From Devosia crocina (lineage in GTDB: Bacteria > Pseudomonadota > Alphaproteobacteria > Rhizobiales > Devosiaceae), in the NCBI RefSeq assembly GCF_900116545.1, contig NZ_FPCK01000002.1, positions 434,001 to 498,000 on the forward strand: 64,000 bases of DNA. The letters are read 5' to 3'. The notes below the pieces were generated by a model. The model worked only from the letters and a program-made list of their open reading frames with translations, searched no databases and was not told the origin of the DNA. Positions 35,198 to 45,800 of this stretch are shown piece after piece. Both the position numbers and the translations under genes were made by a program. The stretch's first letter is position 1; the number at the start of each line of letters is the position of its first letter.

Positions 35198-36346
35198 ATG
35201 GCCCTTTATCAGGCCCCGTCCTTTGAAGCCCTTGAACGTCTCAGCCAGAGCCGCGATGCCGATCTCGCTCGACGGGAACTGCTGCACGCTGATCGGGTGC
35301 GCGGCCGTGGCGCCCAGACCAACCGTTCAGGCCGGTTTGAAGTCCATTCGCGCGAGAATTTCGATGACGGCTGGGGGAGCGTCGAAACCCTGCCGACCTT
35401 CGAAACGGCCGAGCATGTGGAACGCGCCAAGACCATCATCACCACCAATGACAGTCCCGATATCGGCTTCGAGCGTTCGATCAACGCCTATCGCGGCTGC
35501 GAGCATGGCTGCTCCTACTGCTTTGCGCGACCGACTCATGCCTATCTCGGTCATTCCGCCGGTGTGGATTTCGAACGCGAGATCTATGTCAAAAGCAACG
35601 CTGTAGAAGCGCTGCGCGCAGAATTTGCCGCCAAGTCCTACCGGCCCAAGCCAATCGCGATGGGCACCAATACCGATCCCTACCAACCCTCCGAACGCAA
35701 GCACCAGCTGACCCGCGGCATTCTCGAGGTCATGCTCGAAACGCGGCATCCGGTGATGATCACCACCAAGTCGGCCCTCATCCTGCGCGATCTTGACCTC
35801 ATGACCGAGTTGGCCAAGCTTGGACTCGTCAAGGTGGCCATCTCGGTGACATCGATGGATCACAAGCTGTCTCGGAAGATGGAGCCGCGCGCATCCTCCC
35901 CGGTGCGCCGCCTCGAGGCCATCCGTGCGCTCAGCGAAGCGGGGGTGCCGACCGCGATCTTTGCTTCGCCCATGATCCCGGCGATCAACGACATGGAACT
36001 CGAGCGCATTCTTGATGCCGGCAAGGCTCAGGGTGCGGTAAGCGCCTCGATGATCCTCCTGCGACTGCCCGGTGAGGTCCGGGACGTGTTTCGCGAATGG
36101 CTTTTGCGGCATTTTCCGGATCGCGTGCGCCATGTTCTCTCGCTTGTCCGCGACACGCGTGGCGGCAAGGACTATGATTCGCGCTGGGGTGTCCGCATGA
36201 CGGGCGAAGGACCCTATGCGGTGCTGCTGCGCCAGCGCTTCGACAAGGCGCGCGAACGCTATGGACTGGAAGCCAAGTTGCCGCCCTTGCGGTCAGACCT
36301 TTTTGTCGCGCCCAAGATCGAAAGCAAGCAGATGAGCCTTTTCTAG
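35198..36346 (+). CDS. PA0069-family radical SAM protein
   Basis: 382-residue radical SAM enzyme of the PA0069 group, related to spore photoproduct lyase-like proteins. The cluster motif is CEHGCSYCFAR (C-x3... CxxxCxxC pattern satisfied at CEHGCSYC), followed by the SAM-binding region MGTNTDPYQPSE. Further conserved blocks are VKVAISVTSMDHKLSRKMEPRA and MILLRLPGEVRDVF. The reaction is unknown. A LexA box 70 bp upstream suggests DNA-damage induction, which would suit a DNA-lesion repair role by analogy with SplB. The ATG follows GGAGAA. The gene precedes, on the same general stretch, the rnhB-ccrM genome-maintenance cluster. Confidence 0.88.
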   Translation: MALYQAPSFEALERLSQSRDADLARRELLHADRVRGRGAQTNRSGRFEVHSRENFDDGWGSVETLPTFETAEHVERAKTIITTNDSPDIGFERSINAYRGCEHGCSYCFARPTHAYLGHSAGVDFEREIYVKSNAVEALRAEFAAKSYRPKPIAMGTNTDPYQPSERKHQLTRGILEVMLETRHPVMITTKSALILRDLDLMTELAKLGLVKVAISVTSMDHKLSRKMEPRASSPVRRLEAIRALSEAGVPTAIFASPMIPAINDMELERILDAGKAQGAVSASMILLRLPGEVRDVFREWLLRHFPDRVRHVLSLVRDTRGGKDYDSRWGVRMTGEGPYAVLLRQRFDKARERYGLEAKLPPLRSDLFVAPKIESKQMSLF

Positions 36347-36351
36347 AGCCG

Positions 36352-37026
36352 CTAGAGCGTGACTTTTTCGAGAATAAAGTCGAGCAGGTCCGGATCGGCA
36401 TAGTCGCGCACACCGAGCGTTGCGCCCGCTTCAAGAAGCTGGTTAGGCTCGAGTCCGGTCGCAATGCCGACTGTCGCGATGCCAGCGGCGGTGGCAGAGC
36501 GGATGCCGGTACGCGAATCCTCGAAAGCCACACAGTGCTCCGGCTTTGCCCCCAGCAGTTCCATCCCCGTGAGATAAGGCAGCGGATGGGGTTTGCCATG
36601 GGCAAGCTCATCGCCAATGACGAGGCCCTTGAAGCGCCCGCGTGCACCGATGCTGTCGAGCAGCATCTCGGCATTGGGCCGCGGGGCGTTGGTCACTGCC
36701 ACCGTCGGCAGTCCCATGCCGTCGGCCCAATCGAGCAGCGCAAACAAGCCGTGCACCGCCTCGACACCCTCAGAGGCAAGGTCACGGAACAAGGCTTCCT
36801 TGTCCATCATGATCTCCCATTGGCGCTCCGGCGTTTCTTGCGGCAGAAATCGGGAGCCGATGGCTTCATTGGCAAGGCCCTGCAATTCCCGCCCGAACCG
36901 TTCACGATCAAACTGATGCCCATAAGGGGCGAAGGCGCGATTGAAAGCCTCAAGATGCAGGGGATCGCTCTCGACCAGCGTTCCGTCGATATCGAAGAGG
37001 AGGCCTGCGCCAGGCTGAAGAGACAT
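36352..37026 (-). CDS. HAD-family hydrolase (beta-phosphoglucomutase-like)
   Basis: 224-residue haloacid dehalogenase-like hydrolase with an inserted helical cap, subfamily IA. Motif I is LLFDIDGTLVESDPLH with the nucleophilic Asp, motif II is TVAVTNAPRP, motif III includes the Lys in AHGKPHPLPYL and motif IV is VAFEDSRTGIRSA. This architecture is typical of phosphatases or mutases acting on small phosphorylated metabolites, the exact substrate being unknown. The ATG at 37026 follows AAGGA. It is convergent with the radical SAM gene. Confidence 0.87.
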   Translation of the reverse strand: MSLQPGAGLLFDIDGTLVESDPLHLEAFNRAFAPYGHQFDRERFGRELQGLANEAIGSRFLPQETPERQWEIMMDKEALFRDLASEGVEAVHGLFALLDWADGMGLPTVAVTNAPRPNAEMLLDSIGARGRFKGLVIGDELAHGKPHPLPYLTGMELLGAKPEHCVAFEDSRTGIRSATAAGIATVGIATGLEPNQLLEAGATLGVRDYADPDLLDFILEKVTL

Positions 37027-37091
37027 GGATATTCCTTGGTCGAAGGCCGGCAAACCACACCAAAGCCGATGTCAGGTCAACCAGGCAGACG

Positions 37092-37673
37092 CTAATATTG
37101 CGCCACGCGCCGCGCATAGGTGCTCATGAAATCGAGCGAAGCCATCACGCCCTGAAGCGAGAGCCTGATATCTGCTTGCTCTTCCGCACCCTCAAGGGGC
37201 ACAAACAGGCGAAGCGAAGTGCGCTCGCGCATGCTTTCAAACAGCCGATCCCGCAGTTCCTCATCGGTCACGAAATACTGGTTGGTCACATTGCTGCGGG
37301 TTTCGAGCTCCTCGCCCATGGAGAGCGAAACGGTTTCCTCACCCGAAAAGGCAAGGGCCAGCGCCTGGGTCTCGTCATAGCTGCCCTCGTCGGCAGCGAC
37401 GGTGATGGCGATGTCGAGGTCGCCACTGAGCCGATCACGGATCAAGGTCAGCTTGTAAGATGGCAGATTGGTGCTGTTGAGTTCCTGGCTGCCGGTGCTG
37501 GCAAAACAGGCGCGCCCGTAATAGTCCGTCGCGTCCTCATCGACCGTATTGGGACATACGGCGAGCCAATCCCGGAAATACTGCCGCCACTCCCCCGATG
37601 TATGCTCGAAAGGCTCGGCAGCGAGCGGGGCAGCACAAAGCAGATAGGCGGCGAGGCGTGCGGCTTGGCGCAT
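37092..37673 (-). CDS. Exported hypothetical protein, weakly IalB-like
   Basis: 193-residue protein with a signal peptide (about residues 1-18). The mature part begins with HTSGEWRQYFRDWLAVCPN and contains a cysteine pair (LAVCPN and GRACFAST) likely to form a periplasmic disulfide. The rest is beta-rich and acidic. The opening (W-x2-x-F-x-DW-x-x-x-C) recalls invasion-associated locus B proteins, but the similarity is weak and I would leave the function open. It is divergent from rnhB, with 99 bp between starts. Confidence 0.6.
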   Translation of the reverse strand: MRQAARLAAYLLCAAPLAAEPFEHTSGEWRQYFRDWLAVCPNTVDEDATDYYGRACFASTGSQELNSTNLPSYKLTLIRDRLSGDLDIAITVAADEGSYDETQALALAFSGEETVSLSMGEELETRSNVTNQYFVTDEELRDRLFESMRERTSLRLFVPLEGAEEQADIRLSLQGVMASLDFMSTYARRVAQY

Positions 37674-37772
37674 AGATAAACTCTCGTCTTTGCCCCCCGG
37701 CGAGACTCTTATATCAGAGGGGTTCGCCCGATGAACAGCTCAGCCGCGTGCAGCGTTCCGAAAGAGACGACC

Positions 37773-38450
37773 ATGCCCCCTAAACCCGCGCCAGCACCGG
37801 ACCTTTTTGCCGCCGAAGCCGACCATCCCGACTTTTCCCATGAAGCCATGTTTTATGCGCGGGGCGCACAGTGTGTCGTGGGTGTGGACGAAGCAGGGCG
37901 AGGGCCCCTTGCCGGCCCGGTGGTTGTTGCGGCGGTGAGGCTTGATCCCGACCGCATCCCTTCCGGGCTCAACGATTCCAAGAAACTGACTGCCGAAAAG
38001 CGCGAGGCGCTTTTTGCCGAGATCACCGCTGTGGCAGATGTGGCCGTTGTGAGCGCGCCGCCAAGCGACATCCTGTCACTCAATATCCGCGGCGCCACCC
38101 TTGCGGCCATGGCCCGGGCCGTGCGCGCCCTGCCCTGCATTGCCGATCGCGTGCTGGTGGATGGCCGTGACGTGCCGCCGAACCTGCCATGCGGGGGCAC
38201 GGCATTGATCGGCGGGGATGGGCGCAGCGTGTCCATCGCTGCCGCCTCGATCATCGCCAAAGTGATGCGCGACCGCATGTGCGCGATCATGGATTGCGAT
38301 GCGCCGCTTTTCGGGTTTGCCGGGCACAAAGGCTATTCCACCCCGCAACATCTTCTGGCACTCAACACCCATGGCCCGTGCCGGCACCACAGGACCGCAT
38401 TCGCTCCTGTCGCCGCGCTGCTGGTGGCCGGATCTTTGGCGGCCTCTTAG
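37773..38450 (+). CDS. rnhB: Ribonuclease HII
   Basis: RNase HII incises at single ribonucleotides embedded in DNA and at RNA primers. Motif I is VVGVDEAGRGPLAGPVVVAAV with the Asp-Glu pair, the second carboxylate lies in VLVDGRDVPP, and the C-terminal region keeps the IIAKVMRDRMCAIMD helix. The ATG at 37773 gives 225 residues; an upstream ATG at 37731 would add 14 residues of unlikely sequence. It is followed by ccrM, a conserved order in this bacterial group. Confidence 0.95.
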   Translation: MPPKPAPAPDLFAAEADHPDFSHEAMFYARGAQCVVGVDEAGRGPLAGPVVVAAVRLDPDRIPSGLNDSKKLTAEKREALFAEITAVADVAVVSAPPSDILSLNIRGATLAAMARAVRALPCIADRVLVDGRDVPPNLPCGGTALIGGDGRSVSIAAASIIAKVMRDRMCAIMDCDAPLFGFAGHKGYSTPQHLLALNTHGPCRHHRTAFAPVAALLVAGSLAAS

Positions 38451-38452
38451 GC

Positions 38453-38467
38453 TTAACGGCTCGCTAA
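38453..38467 (+). promoter_or_regulatory. Possible CtrA box upstream of ccrM (TTAA-N7-CTAA)
   Basis: TTAA at 38453-38456, a 7 bp spacer, then CTAA at 38464-38467: one mismatch to the CtrA full site, about 70-85 bp before the ccrM start. In Caulobacter, ccrM is activated by CtrA, which makes this site plausible. No GANTC site was found in the same leader. Confidence 0.45.
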
Positions 38468-38517
38468 CCCCTTGCAAACCCTCCCTTAACCCTAACGTTC
38501 TATAACGGTCTCATTAG

Positions 38518-39675
<1,158 letters not shown>

Positions 39676-39708
39676 TCCTGACCTCCAATCACGTCCAGGC
39701 TCTAAACT

Positions 39709-39741
39709 GGCCGCCGGTTTGCCCCGGCGGCCTTTTTGTTT
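39709..39741 (+). terminator. Rho-independent terminator after ccrM
   Basis: GGCCGCCGG-tttgcc-CCGGCGGCC: a perfect 9 bp GC stem followed by TTTTTGTTTTT. It lies 34 bp downstream of the ccrM stop and should end the rnhB-ccrM transcript. Confidence 0.92.
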
Positions 39742-39824
39742 TTGCGCTCCGTTGGGCCGCCGCCGCACCATCTTGAATTCGCGCCTCCATTCCACCATCT
39801 GCGGGATCAACACGGGAGTGCGTC

Positions 39825-40130
39825 ATGGTGATGGATCGGGCATCGGCCCAATATGATATTGAGAAGAAGTCGCTTATTGTGGCTTACTTGCTCTGGGCCT
39901 TTCTCGGCTATGTGGGCGCGCACCGGTTCTATCTCGGGCGGCCGTTCAGCGGGCTCATCATGCTCTCGCTTTCAGGTCTCGTCCTGCTGCTCACTTTTGT
40001 GTCCTTTGGCGTGCTCAGTTTTCTTTGGGTGCTCGTTGCCATCTGGTGGTTCATCGACGCCCTGCTCATTCCCAGCATAGCGGCACGGCACAATGGCGTG
40101 ATCGCCGACCGACTTTTCGGCCGGCGCTGA
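39825..40130 (+). CDS. TM2 domain-containing membrane protein
   Basis: 101-residue protein with two hydrophobic segments separated by the YVGAHRFYLGRPFSG motif that defines the TM2 domain (about residues 15-85). Many alphaproteobacterial genomes carry such small proteins; no function is established. The start at 39825 follows GGGAG at the right distance. It lies between the ccrM terminator and the convergent mutY. Confidence 0.85.
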   Translation: MVMDRASAQYDIEKKSLIVAYLLWAFLGYVGAHRFYLGRPFSGLIMLSLSGLVLLLTFVSFGVLSFLWVLVAIWWFIDALLIPSIAARHNGVIADRLFGRR

Positions 40131-40188
40131 TCAAAGAAAGCTGCGGGACAGACTCGCAGCCCGCCAGGGCCTACCTTGCGGTATTTAC

Positions 40189-41241
40189 CTAGTCGAACCC
40201 CGCCTGAGCCAAAACCTTGCGAAACAGCGTCGGCAGCGCTTCACCCTTGAGGGCGCCGGGAGGACTCCACCAACCCTCATCGAAGCTCTCCGGCGCGACC
40301 ACCGCCGACCACACCTCGAGCTCGAGCCTGAAATGGGTGAAGATGTGGATCACCTGTCCGCGATGGCGCCATTCGGTCGCGACAGGATAGGCGGGATCGT
40401 TCGCTTCGCCTGTCCAATCGCTGGTCGGCACTTCGGTCATGCCCGCGAGCAGTCCTTTGCCCGGCCTGGTCTGCAGATAAACATCCCCGCCAGCGTCGGT
40501 CATCACGAAAGCATGCCCCCTGCGCACCGGCCGTGCGGCCTTGACGGGCTTGATGGGATAAGCGAGCGGTTCGCCTTGTTGGCTGGCACGGCATCCCGAA
40601 TGCAACGGACAGATGAGGCATGAGGCCACTCTTGGCGCGCAGATCGTGGCGCCAAGGTCCATCATGGCCTGCGCAAAATCGCCGGACCTGTTTGGCACAT
40701 TGACCTGCAATGCGGCCCGCAGCCCGTCCTTTGCCTCGCGTACCGGCACCGAAAGCGCGAAATAGCGCGCCAATACGCGATCGAGATTACCATCCAGCAC
40801 GGCAACTCGCTCGTCAAAGCAGATCGCGGCAATGGCGGCACTTGTGTAGGCCCCGATCCCCGGCAAGCTCGCCAACGCTGCCGCACTTTGTGGGAAAACG
40901 CCGCCATGCTGCTCCACCACCGCCCTGGCGCAGGCATGCAGATTGCGCGCTCGCGCATAATAGCCGAGCCCGGCCCATTCGCGCAGCACCGCATCAAGCG
41001 GAGCCGTGGCAAGATCGAAGACGCTGGGCCAGAGCGTGGTGAAACGGATGAAATAGGTCTTCACCGCAGCGACCGTTGTTTGCTGCAGCATCACCTCGCT
41101 GAGCCAGACCCTATATGGGTCCGGCATCACCCCTGCCGAGCGCGCTGCCGGAGAAATGCGCCACGGCAAGTCGCGCGCGTGGCGATCATACCAGGCGAGC
41201 ACGGCGCCGGCATCGATAGGCTGAGGCGAGACAAGAGACAT
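40189..41241 (-). CDS. mutY: A/G-specific adenine glycosylase MutY
   Basis: MutY removes adenine mispaired with 8-oxoguanine or guanine. Recognised parts: EVMLQQTTVAAVKTYFIRF with the catalytic Glu in the N-terminal region, helix-hairpin-helix ASLPGIGAYTSAAI followed by VLDGNLDRVLAR with the catalytic Asp, and the cluster cysteines in CAPRVASCLICPLHSGC. The C-terminal NUDIX-like 8-oxoG-recognition domain starts near GHAFVMTDAGGDVYL. The ATG at 41241 yields 350 residues. It is divergent from the DUF721 gene, with which it is commonly paired. Confidence 0.95.
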   Translation of the reverse strand: MSLVSPQPIDAGAVLAWYDRHARDLPWRISPAARSAGVMPDPYRVWLSEVMLQQTTVAAVKTYFIRFTTLWPSVFDLATAPLDAVLREWAGLGYYARARNLHACARAVVEQHGGVFPQSAAALASLPGIGAYTSAAIAAICFDERVAVLDGNLDRVLARYFALSVPVREAKDGLRAALQVNVPNRSGDFAQAMMDLGATICAPRVASCLICPLHSGCRASQQGEPLAYPIKPVKAARPVRRGHAFVMTDAGGDVYLQTRPGKGLLAGMTEVPTSDWTGEANDPAYPVATEWRHRGQVIHIFTHFRLELEVWSAVVAPESFDEGWWSPPGALKGEALPTLFRKVLAQAGFD

Positions 41242-41366
41242 AGTCGAGGGATATAGAAGGTTCACTCCCGCGCGCAAGGCTTCACATCTGCACGATGATC
41301 CTGGTGAGCCTTGCAGCTTTCGATCTAGCGCTTGCACCTCTAGCGACCCGGCGTTACTGCCTTCCC

Positions 41367-41885
41367 ATGGCCGAAAAAGAGCTGCCCGAACCGAAACGAC
41401 GCAACAAGACGCTCAGCGTTGCCGACGTCCTGTCGGGCGCGCTCGATCCGGTGCTGAAAAAGCGCGGCTTTGCCACAAGAGATATCATTACCCATTGGCG
41501 GGCGATCGCGCCGCCGCCCTATGATGCGACAACCATGCCCGACAAGTTGACCTGGCCGCGCAGTGCCGGTCATAGCCACGAGGGCGCTGTGCTCCATCTC
41601 CGCTGCGGACCGGGCCAGGCATTGTTCGTACAGCATGCCGCGCCCGAGATCGCCCGCGCGGTCAATCGCTATTTCGGTTACCACCTCGTCAACGAGGTCA
41701 AACTGTCAGCCGCACCATTCACGCCCGGTTCAGGCGGCAAGCCACAGAACAAGAGGCAACCGAGCCAGAACGAGATTGCCAGGGTCGGCGCCACGGTCGA
41801 TGGAGTGGAGGATGCTGAACTGCGCGAGGCCTTGCGCGTTTTGGGGCTGGCGCTCTCCAGCAGATCAGACCAAAAGCGCGGATAG
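41367..41885 (+). CDS. DUF721 domain protein (DciA-like)
   Basis: 172-residue protein of the DUF721 family, to which the helicase loader/operator DciA belongs. It has an N-terminal VADVLSGALDPVLKKRGFA helix, a middle WRAIAPPPYDATTMPDKLTWP segment and a beta-rich core with the LHLRCGPGQALFVQHAAPEIARAVN region, shown here in parts. The remainder is a low-complexity basic tail. Whether it acts with DnaB here is inference. The ATG at 41367 was chosen as upstream in-frame residues overlap the mutY promoter. It leads into a dsbA-like gene and smc on the same strand. Confidence 0.75.
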   Translation: MAEKELPEPKRRNKTLSVADVLSGALDPVLKKRGFATRDIITHWRAIAPPPYDATTMPDKLTWPRSAGHSHEGAVLHLRCGPGQALFVQHAAPEIARAVNRYFGYHLVNEVKLSAAPFTPGSGGKPQNKRQPSQNEIARVGATVDGVEDAELREALRVLGLALSSRSDQKRG

Positions 41886-41973
41886 TGCGTTCACCCCCAA
41901 GTGATAATCGTGCCTACTTGCCGACATCAAAGCCTTGTGTAGTGTCGCGCACAGCAAAACAGGAGCCTGACAC

Positions 41974-42756
41974 GTGAAGTTCAACCGCCGTGAGACCCTT
42001 ATCCTTGCCGCTTCAGCCTCGGCTTTGAGCCTTTGCGGGCTGACCAGTGCACAGGCCGCCGAGGGCGACGTGATCGATCAGGCCAAGCTCCTAGCGCCAG
42101 CCGGCGGCATTGCCGATAAGGTCGTGGGCAATGAAAACGCTCCGGTCACGGTAATCGAATATGCTTCGCCCACCTGCCCGCATTGCGCTACTTTCCACAA
42201 CACGGTCTATGAGCCGTTCAAGGCCGAATATATTGACACCGGCAAGGTGAAGTACATCTTGCGCCCCTTCGTGCGCAATGTGCTCGACGCAGCCATCTTC
42301 ATGCTTGCCGAGGCTTCGGGCGAAGACAACTATCACGACGTCATCGGCACCTACTTCCGGACGCAGGGCGATTGGGGCACGTCGCAAACCCCGCGCGATG
42401 CGATCTTCACCATCGCGACCCAGCTCGGCTTTACCCAGGAAAGCTTTGACGCTGCCTTGACGAATCAGGACCTGTTCACTGGCATGGAAGCGCAGCGCGA
42501 ACAGGCGCTGAACGAATTCGGGCTCCAGGGCACGCCGACCTTCTATGTCAATGGCAAGACGCTTTCCGGGGACAAAACGCTCGAGCAGCTCGCTGCCGAG
42601 ATCGACCCGCTCGTGCCCGCCGATTTCGTCGCGCCCTCCACTGAAGCTCAGGCGCCCGCCGCCGCTCCCGAGGCACCCACCGCCGAGACGAGCGCACCGG
42701 CAGATGCGATGGCACCGGCTGGCGATGCCATGGCCCCTGCCCCTGCGCAGCAGTAA
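41974..42756 (+). CDS. DsbA-family thiol-disulfide oxidoreductase, exported
   Basis: 260-residue exported thioredoxin-fold protein. The first 29 residues form a signal peptide of Tat-like look (NRRETLILAASASALSLCG). The active site is TCPHCATFH, the CxxC of DsbA/DsbG-like enzymes, and the cis-proline loop is GLQGTPTFYVNG. It should form or isomerise disulfides in the periplasm. The C-terminal 45 residues are an Ala/Pro-rich tail (PAAAPEAPTAET...), probably a flexible linker. The mutY - DUF721 - dsbA - smc arrangement recurs in related bacteria. Confidence 0.9.
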   Translation: MKFNRRETLILAASASALSLCGLTSAQAAEGDVIDQAKLLAPAGGIADKVVGNENAPVTVIEYASPTCPHCATFHNTVYEPFKAEYIDTGKVKYILRPFVRNVLDAAIFMLAEASGEDNYHDVIGTYFRTQGDWGTSQTPRDAIFTIATQLGFTQESFDAALTNQDLFTGMEAQREQALNEFGLQGTPTFYVNGKTLSGDKTLEQLAAEIDPLVPADFVAPSTEAQAPAAAPEAPTAETSAPADAMAPAGDAMAPAPAQQ

Positions 42757-42770
42757 CGGTACGCACGTCT

Positions 42771-42796
42771 CTCCCTTTCCCCCGGCGGGGGGAAGG
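42771..42796. repeat. C-rich/G-rich hairpin repeat between dsbA-like gene and smc
   Basis: CTCCCTTTCCCCC-ggcg-GGGGGAAGGGG, an imperfect inverted repeat similar in composition to the longer element at 4341-4462. It lies in the 123 bp gap before smc and may act as a terminator-like structure or be a RIME-type repeat fragment. Confidence 0.5.
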
Positions 42797-42879
42797 GGTT
42801 GCCTCCTGCTGTCCTCTAATCGCCCGGCCGTCTCGATGCCTTTGAGCCGGCAGCGCAGCCACCATCGGCGCGGCGCGGC

Positions 42880-45800
42880 ATGAAGTTCTCGCGCCTTAAG
42901 CTTCATGGCTTCAAGTCGTTCTGTGACGAGACCACGCTCGTCATGGAACCGGGCCTGACCGGCATTGTCGGGCCAAACGGCTGCGGCAAGTCCAATCTGG
43001 TCGAGGCCATGCGCTGGGTCATGGGGGAAAATTCCTACAAGGCCATGCGCGCATCAGGCATGGACGATGTCATCTTCTCAGGCTCGGGCAACCGGCCGGG
43101 CCGCAATTCCGCCGAGGTCACGCTTGTCCTCGACAATGCCGATCGCACTGCTCCCGCTGCCCTAAACACCGCTGATATTCTCGAGGTCACGCGCCGCATC
43201 GAGCGGGAGGCGGGCTCTGTCTATCGGGTCAATGGCAAGGAGGTGCGCGCCAGGGACGTGCAACTGCTTTTCGCCGATGCCTCGACCGGCGCGCATTCCC
43301 CCGCCATGGTGCGGCAGGGCCAGATCGGGGAACTGATTGCCGCGAAGCCGACCGCCCGGCGCGCCCTTCTGGAAGAAGCTGCAGGCATATCGGGCCTCCA
43401 TTCGCGCCGGCACGAGGCCGAGCTGCGCCTGCGCGCTGCTGAATCCAATCTCGAGCGGGTCGACGACATCATCGGTCAGATCACGGCTCAGCTTGAAACC
43501 CTAAAGCGTCAGGCCCGGCTCGCCATGCGCTATCGGGGTCTTTCAAGCGACATCCGGCGCACCGAGGCGACACTTTTTCACATCCGCTGGGTCGCGACAC
43601 GTGCCGCCGAAAAGGACGGGGAGGCCAATCAGGCCATTCTGATCCGCAAGCTTGCGGACGCAACTCACGCCGAGCGGCTCGCCCAGAAGACTGTCGAGCA
43701 AGCCGAAGCAGCCCTGGCTCCTTTGCGGGAGCGCGAAAACGTCACCAGCGCGGTCTTGCAGCGCTACAAAATTCTCTTTGAACAGCTGAGCGAGGAGACG
43801 CGTCGCGTCGCGAACCGGCGCAGCGAACTCGAAGAGCGCCTGAAACAGATCGCGGGCGATGGCGAACGAGAGCGCGAACTCGTCGCCGAGGGCGAAGCAA
43901 GCCTTGCAGCCTATGCCGAAGAACAGGATCGGCTCGAAGCGGAAGAGCGCGAAGCAGAAGAAGCGCTGGCAAAGGCACGCAACGAAGCCGAGGCCGCGCG
44001 CGCGGCGGCCGCGTCTGCAGACGCGGAATCGCGGCTCCTCAGCGACCGCCTTGCCCAGATGCGCCTCCGCCGCGGCCAGGCCCAGCGTGCCGTTGCCGAT
44101 GCCGATCTCCGGCTCGAGCGGCTTGCCCGTGAACTGGCAGCGGTCGAAGCCGACCGGCAGCGCATCGCTGAGACCATAGCGGGAGATGAAAACCTGGCCC
44201 GCTATCAAGACGCATTGGCCATGGCGCACGAAGAAGCCGAAATTGCTGAAAGCGCTGCCCTGACCGCGGAGGAGGAAGCCGCCACTGCACAGGCCAGGCT
44301 CGATGACATGCGTCCACGCCTCGCCGAACGCGATGCGCTTGTCACCCGCCTTGAAGCCGAAGCCTCGACCTTGGGCAAGATGCTCAACGTGGGCGCGAGC
44401 CTCTGGCCAGCCATTGTCGATGAACTGGAAGTCGAGCCGGGCTACGAAACCGCACTGGGCGCGGCGCTGGGCGATGATCTCGATGCCTCATCCGATGCTG
44501 GCGCGCCACTCCACTGGTCGATCGCCATCGAAGGCTATGACGATCCGCCCCTTCCTCAGGGCGCCGAACCGCTATCGCGCTATGTCCGGGGCACGCCGCT
44601 CCTCAAGCGCCGCCTTGATCAGATCGGCCTTGTGGGGCCGGTGGACGGCCCAGGTTTGATGCCGGCGCTCTGGCCGGGGCAGCGCCTCGTGACACTTGAG
44701 GGGGCGATGTGGCGCTGGGACGGGTTCGTTGCCGCCGCCGACGCCCCCACCGCGGCCGCTCTTCGCCTTTCGCAGCGCAATCGCTTGGCAGAACTCGACG
44801 ACGAGATCCTGCGCGCCAGGGCGGAGCGCAACGCCTTCCGGCGCGACCTCGATACGCTGACCAGCGCCCTCGAACTCACCCGGCAGGCCGAGCGCGCGCG
44901 GCGCGAAAACTGGCGGCGGGCCCAGCACGCAATCGGCGAGGCACAGAGCGAACTCGACCGCGCCCTCCGCGCCCAGGGCCAACTCGACAGTCGCCGCTCC
45001 GCGCTCGAAGAGGCGCATGCCCGGCTCGAAACCAGCCTTGCCGAAGCGCAAGCCGTGCGCGAGGAAGCCGCCTATATCCTTGAGGAAGCCAGCGAGGAAG
45101 ATGAGCTTGCCCTTGAGCTTGAGGACAGCCACGCCCAACTGACCGCTCTGCGCGAGAGGGCCGATGGGGCGCAGCTCAAGTTAGGCACTTTCGAAAATGC
45201 TGCCCGCATGCGTCTGGCGCGTCTTGATCAGCTCGCCCGCGACCGCGCCTCCTGGCAACGGCGCTTCGATGGTGCCGCAAGCCAGCTCGCAACCCTGGAC
45301 CAGCGCATGGAAGCGGTCCGTGGGCAGCTGGCCGAGCTCGACGCCTCGCCCAAAGGCTTTGCAGATCGGCGTGCGCAGCTGCAAGACCAGATCGAAGAAG
45401 CAAGCATCGCTCAGGGCGAAGCCAGCGACCGGTTCAACGCTGCCCAGACCGCCTGGCGCGATCACGAAAAGGCGCTCCGCGCCGCAGCCGAAGCTCTCTC
45501 CGATGTGCGCATCGAGCTGACCCGGGTCGAAGAGCGGCTCAGGGCCAGCATGGCGCAGCGCCAGCAGATCGAGCGCCAGGTGGAAGAAAGCCTCGGCATT
45601 CCCGCCAGCCGAACCCTTGAAGTCTCGGGAATTCGCCCCGAGGAAGCGCTGCCGCCTGAAACGGCCACCGAGCAAAGGCTGGATCGCCTCAAGACCGAGC
45701 GCGAGCGCCTTGGCGGGGTCAACTTGTCGGCCGAAAAAGAAGCTGAAGAGGTCCAGCAAAAGCTCGATACAATGGTGGCTGATCGCGACGACCTCATAGA

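Noticed and set aside
40140..40160. GCTGCG...CGCAGC hairpin between the TM2 gene and mutY
   Set aside because: Only a 6 bp stem with a 9 nt loop and no T-run; too weak to call a terminator.
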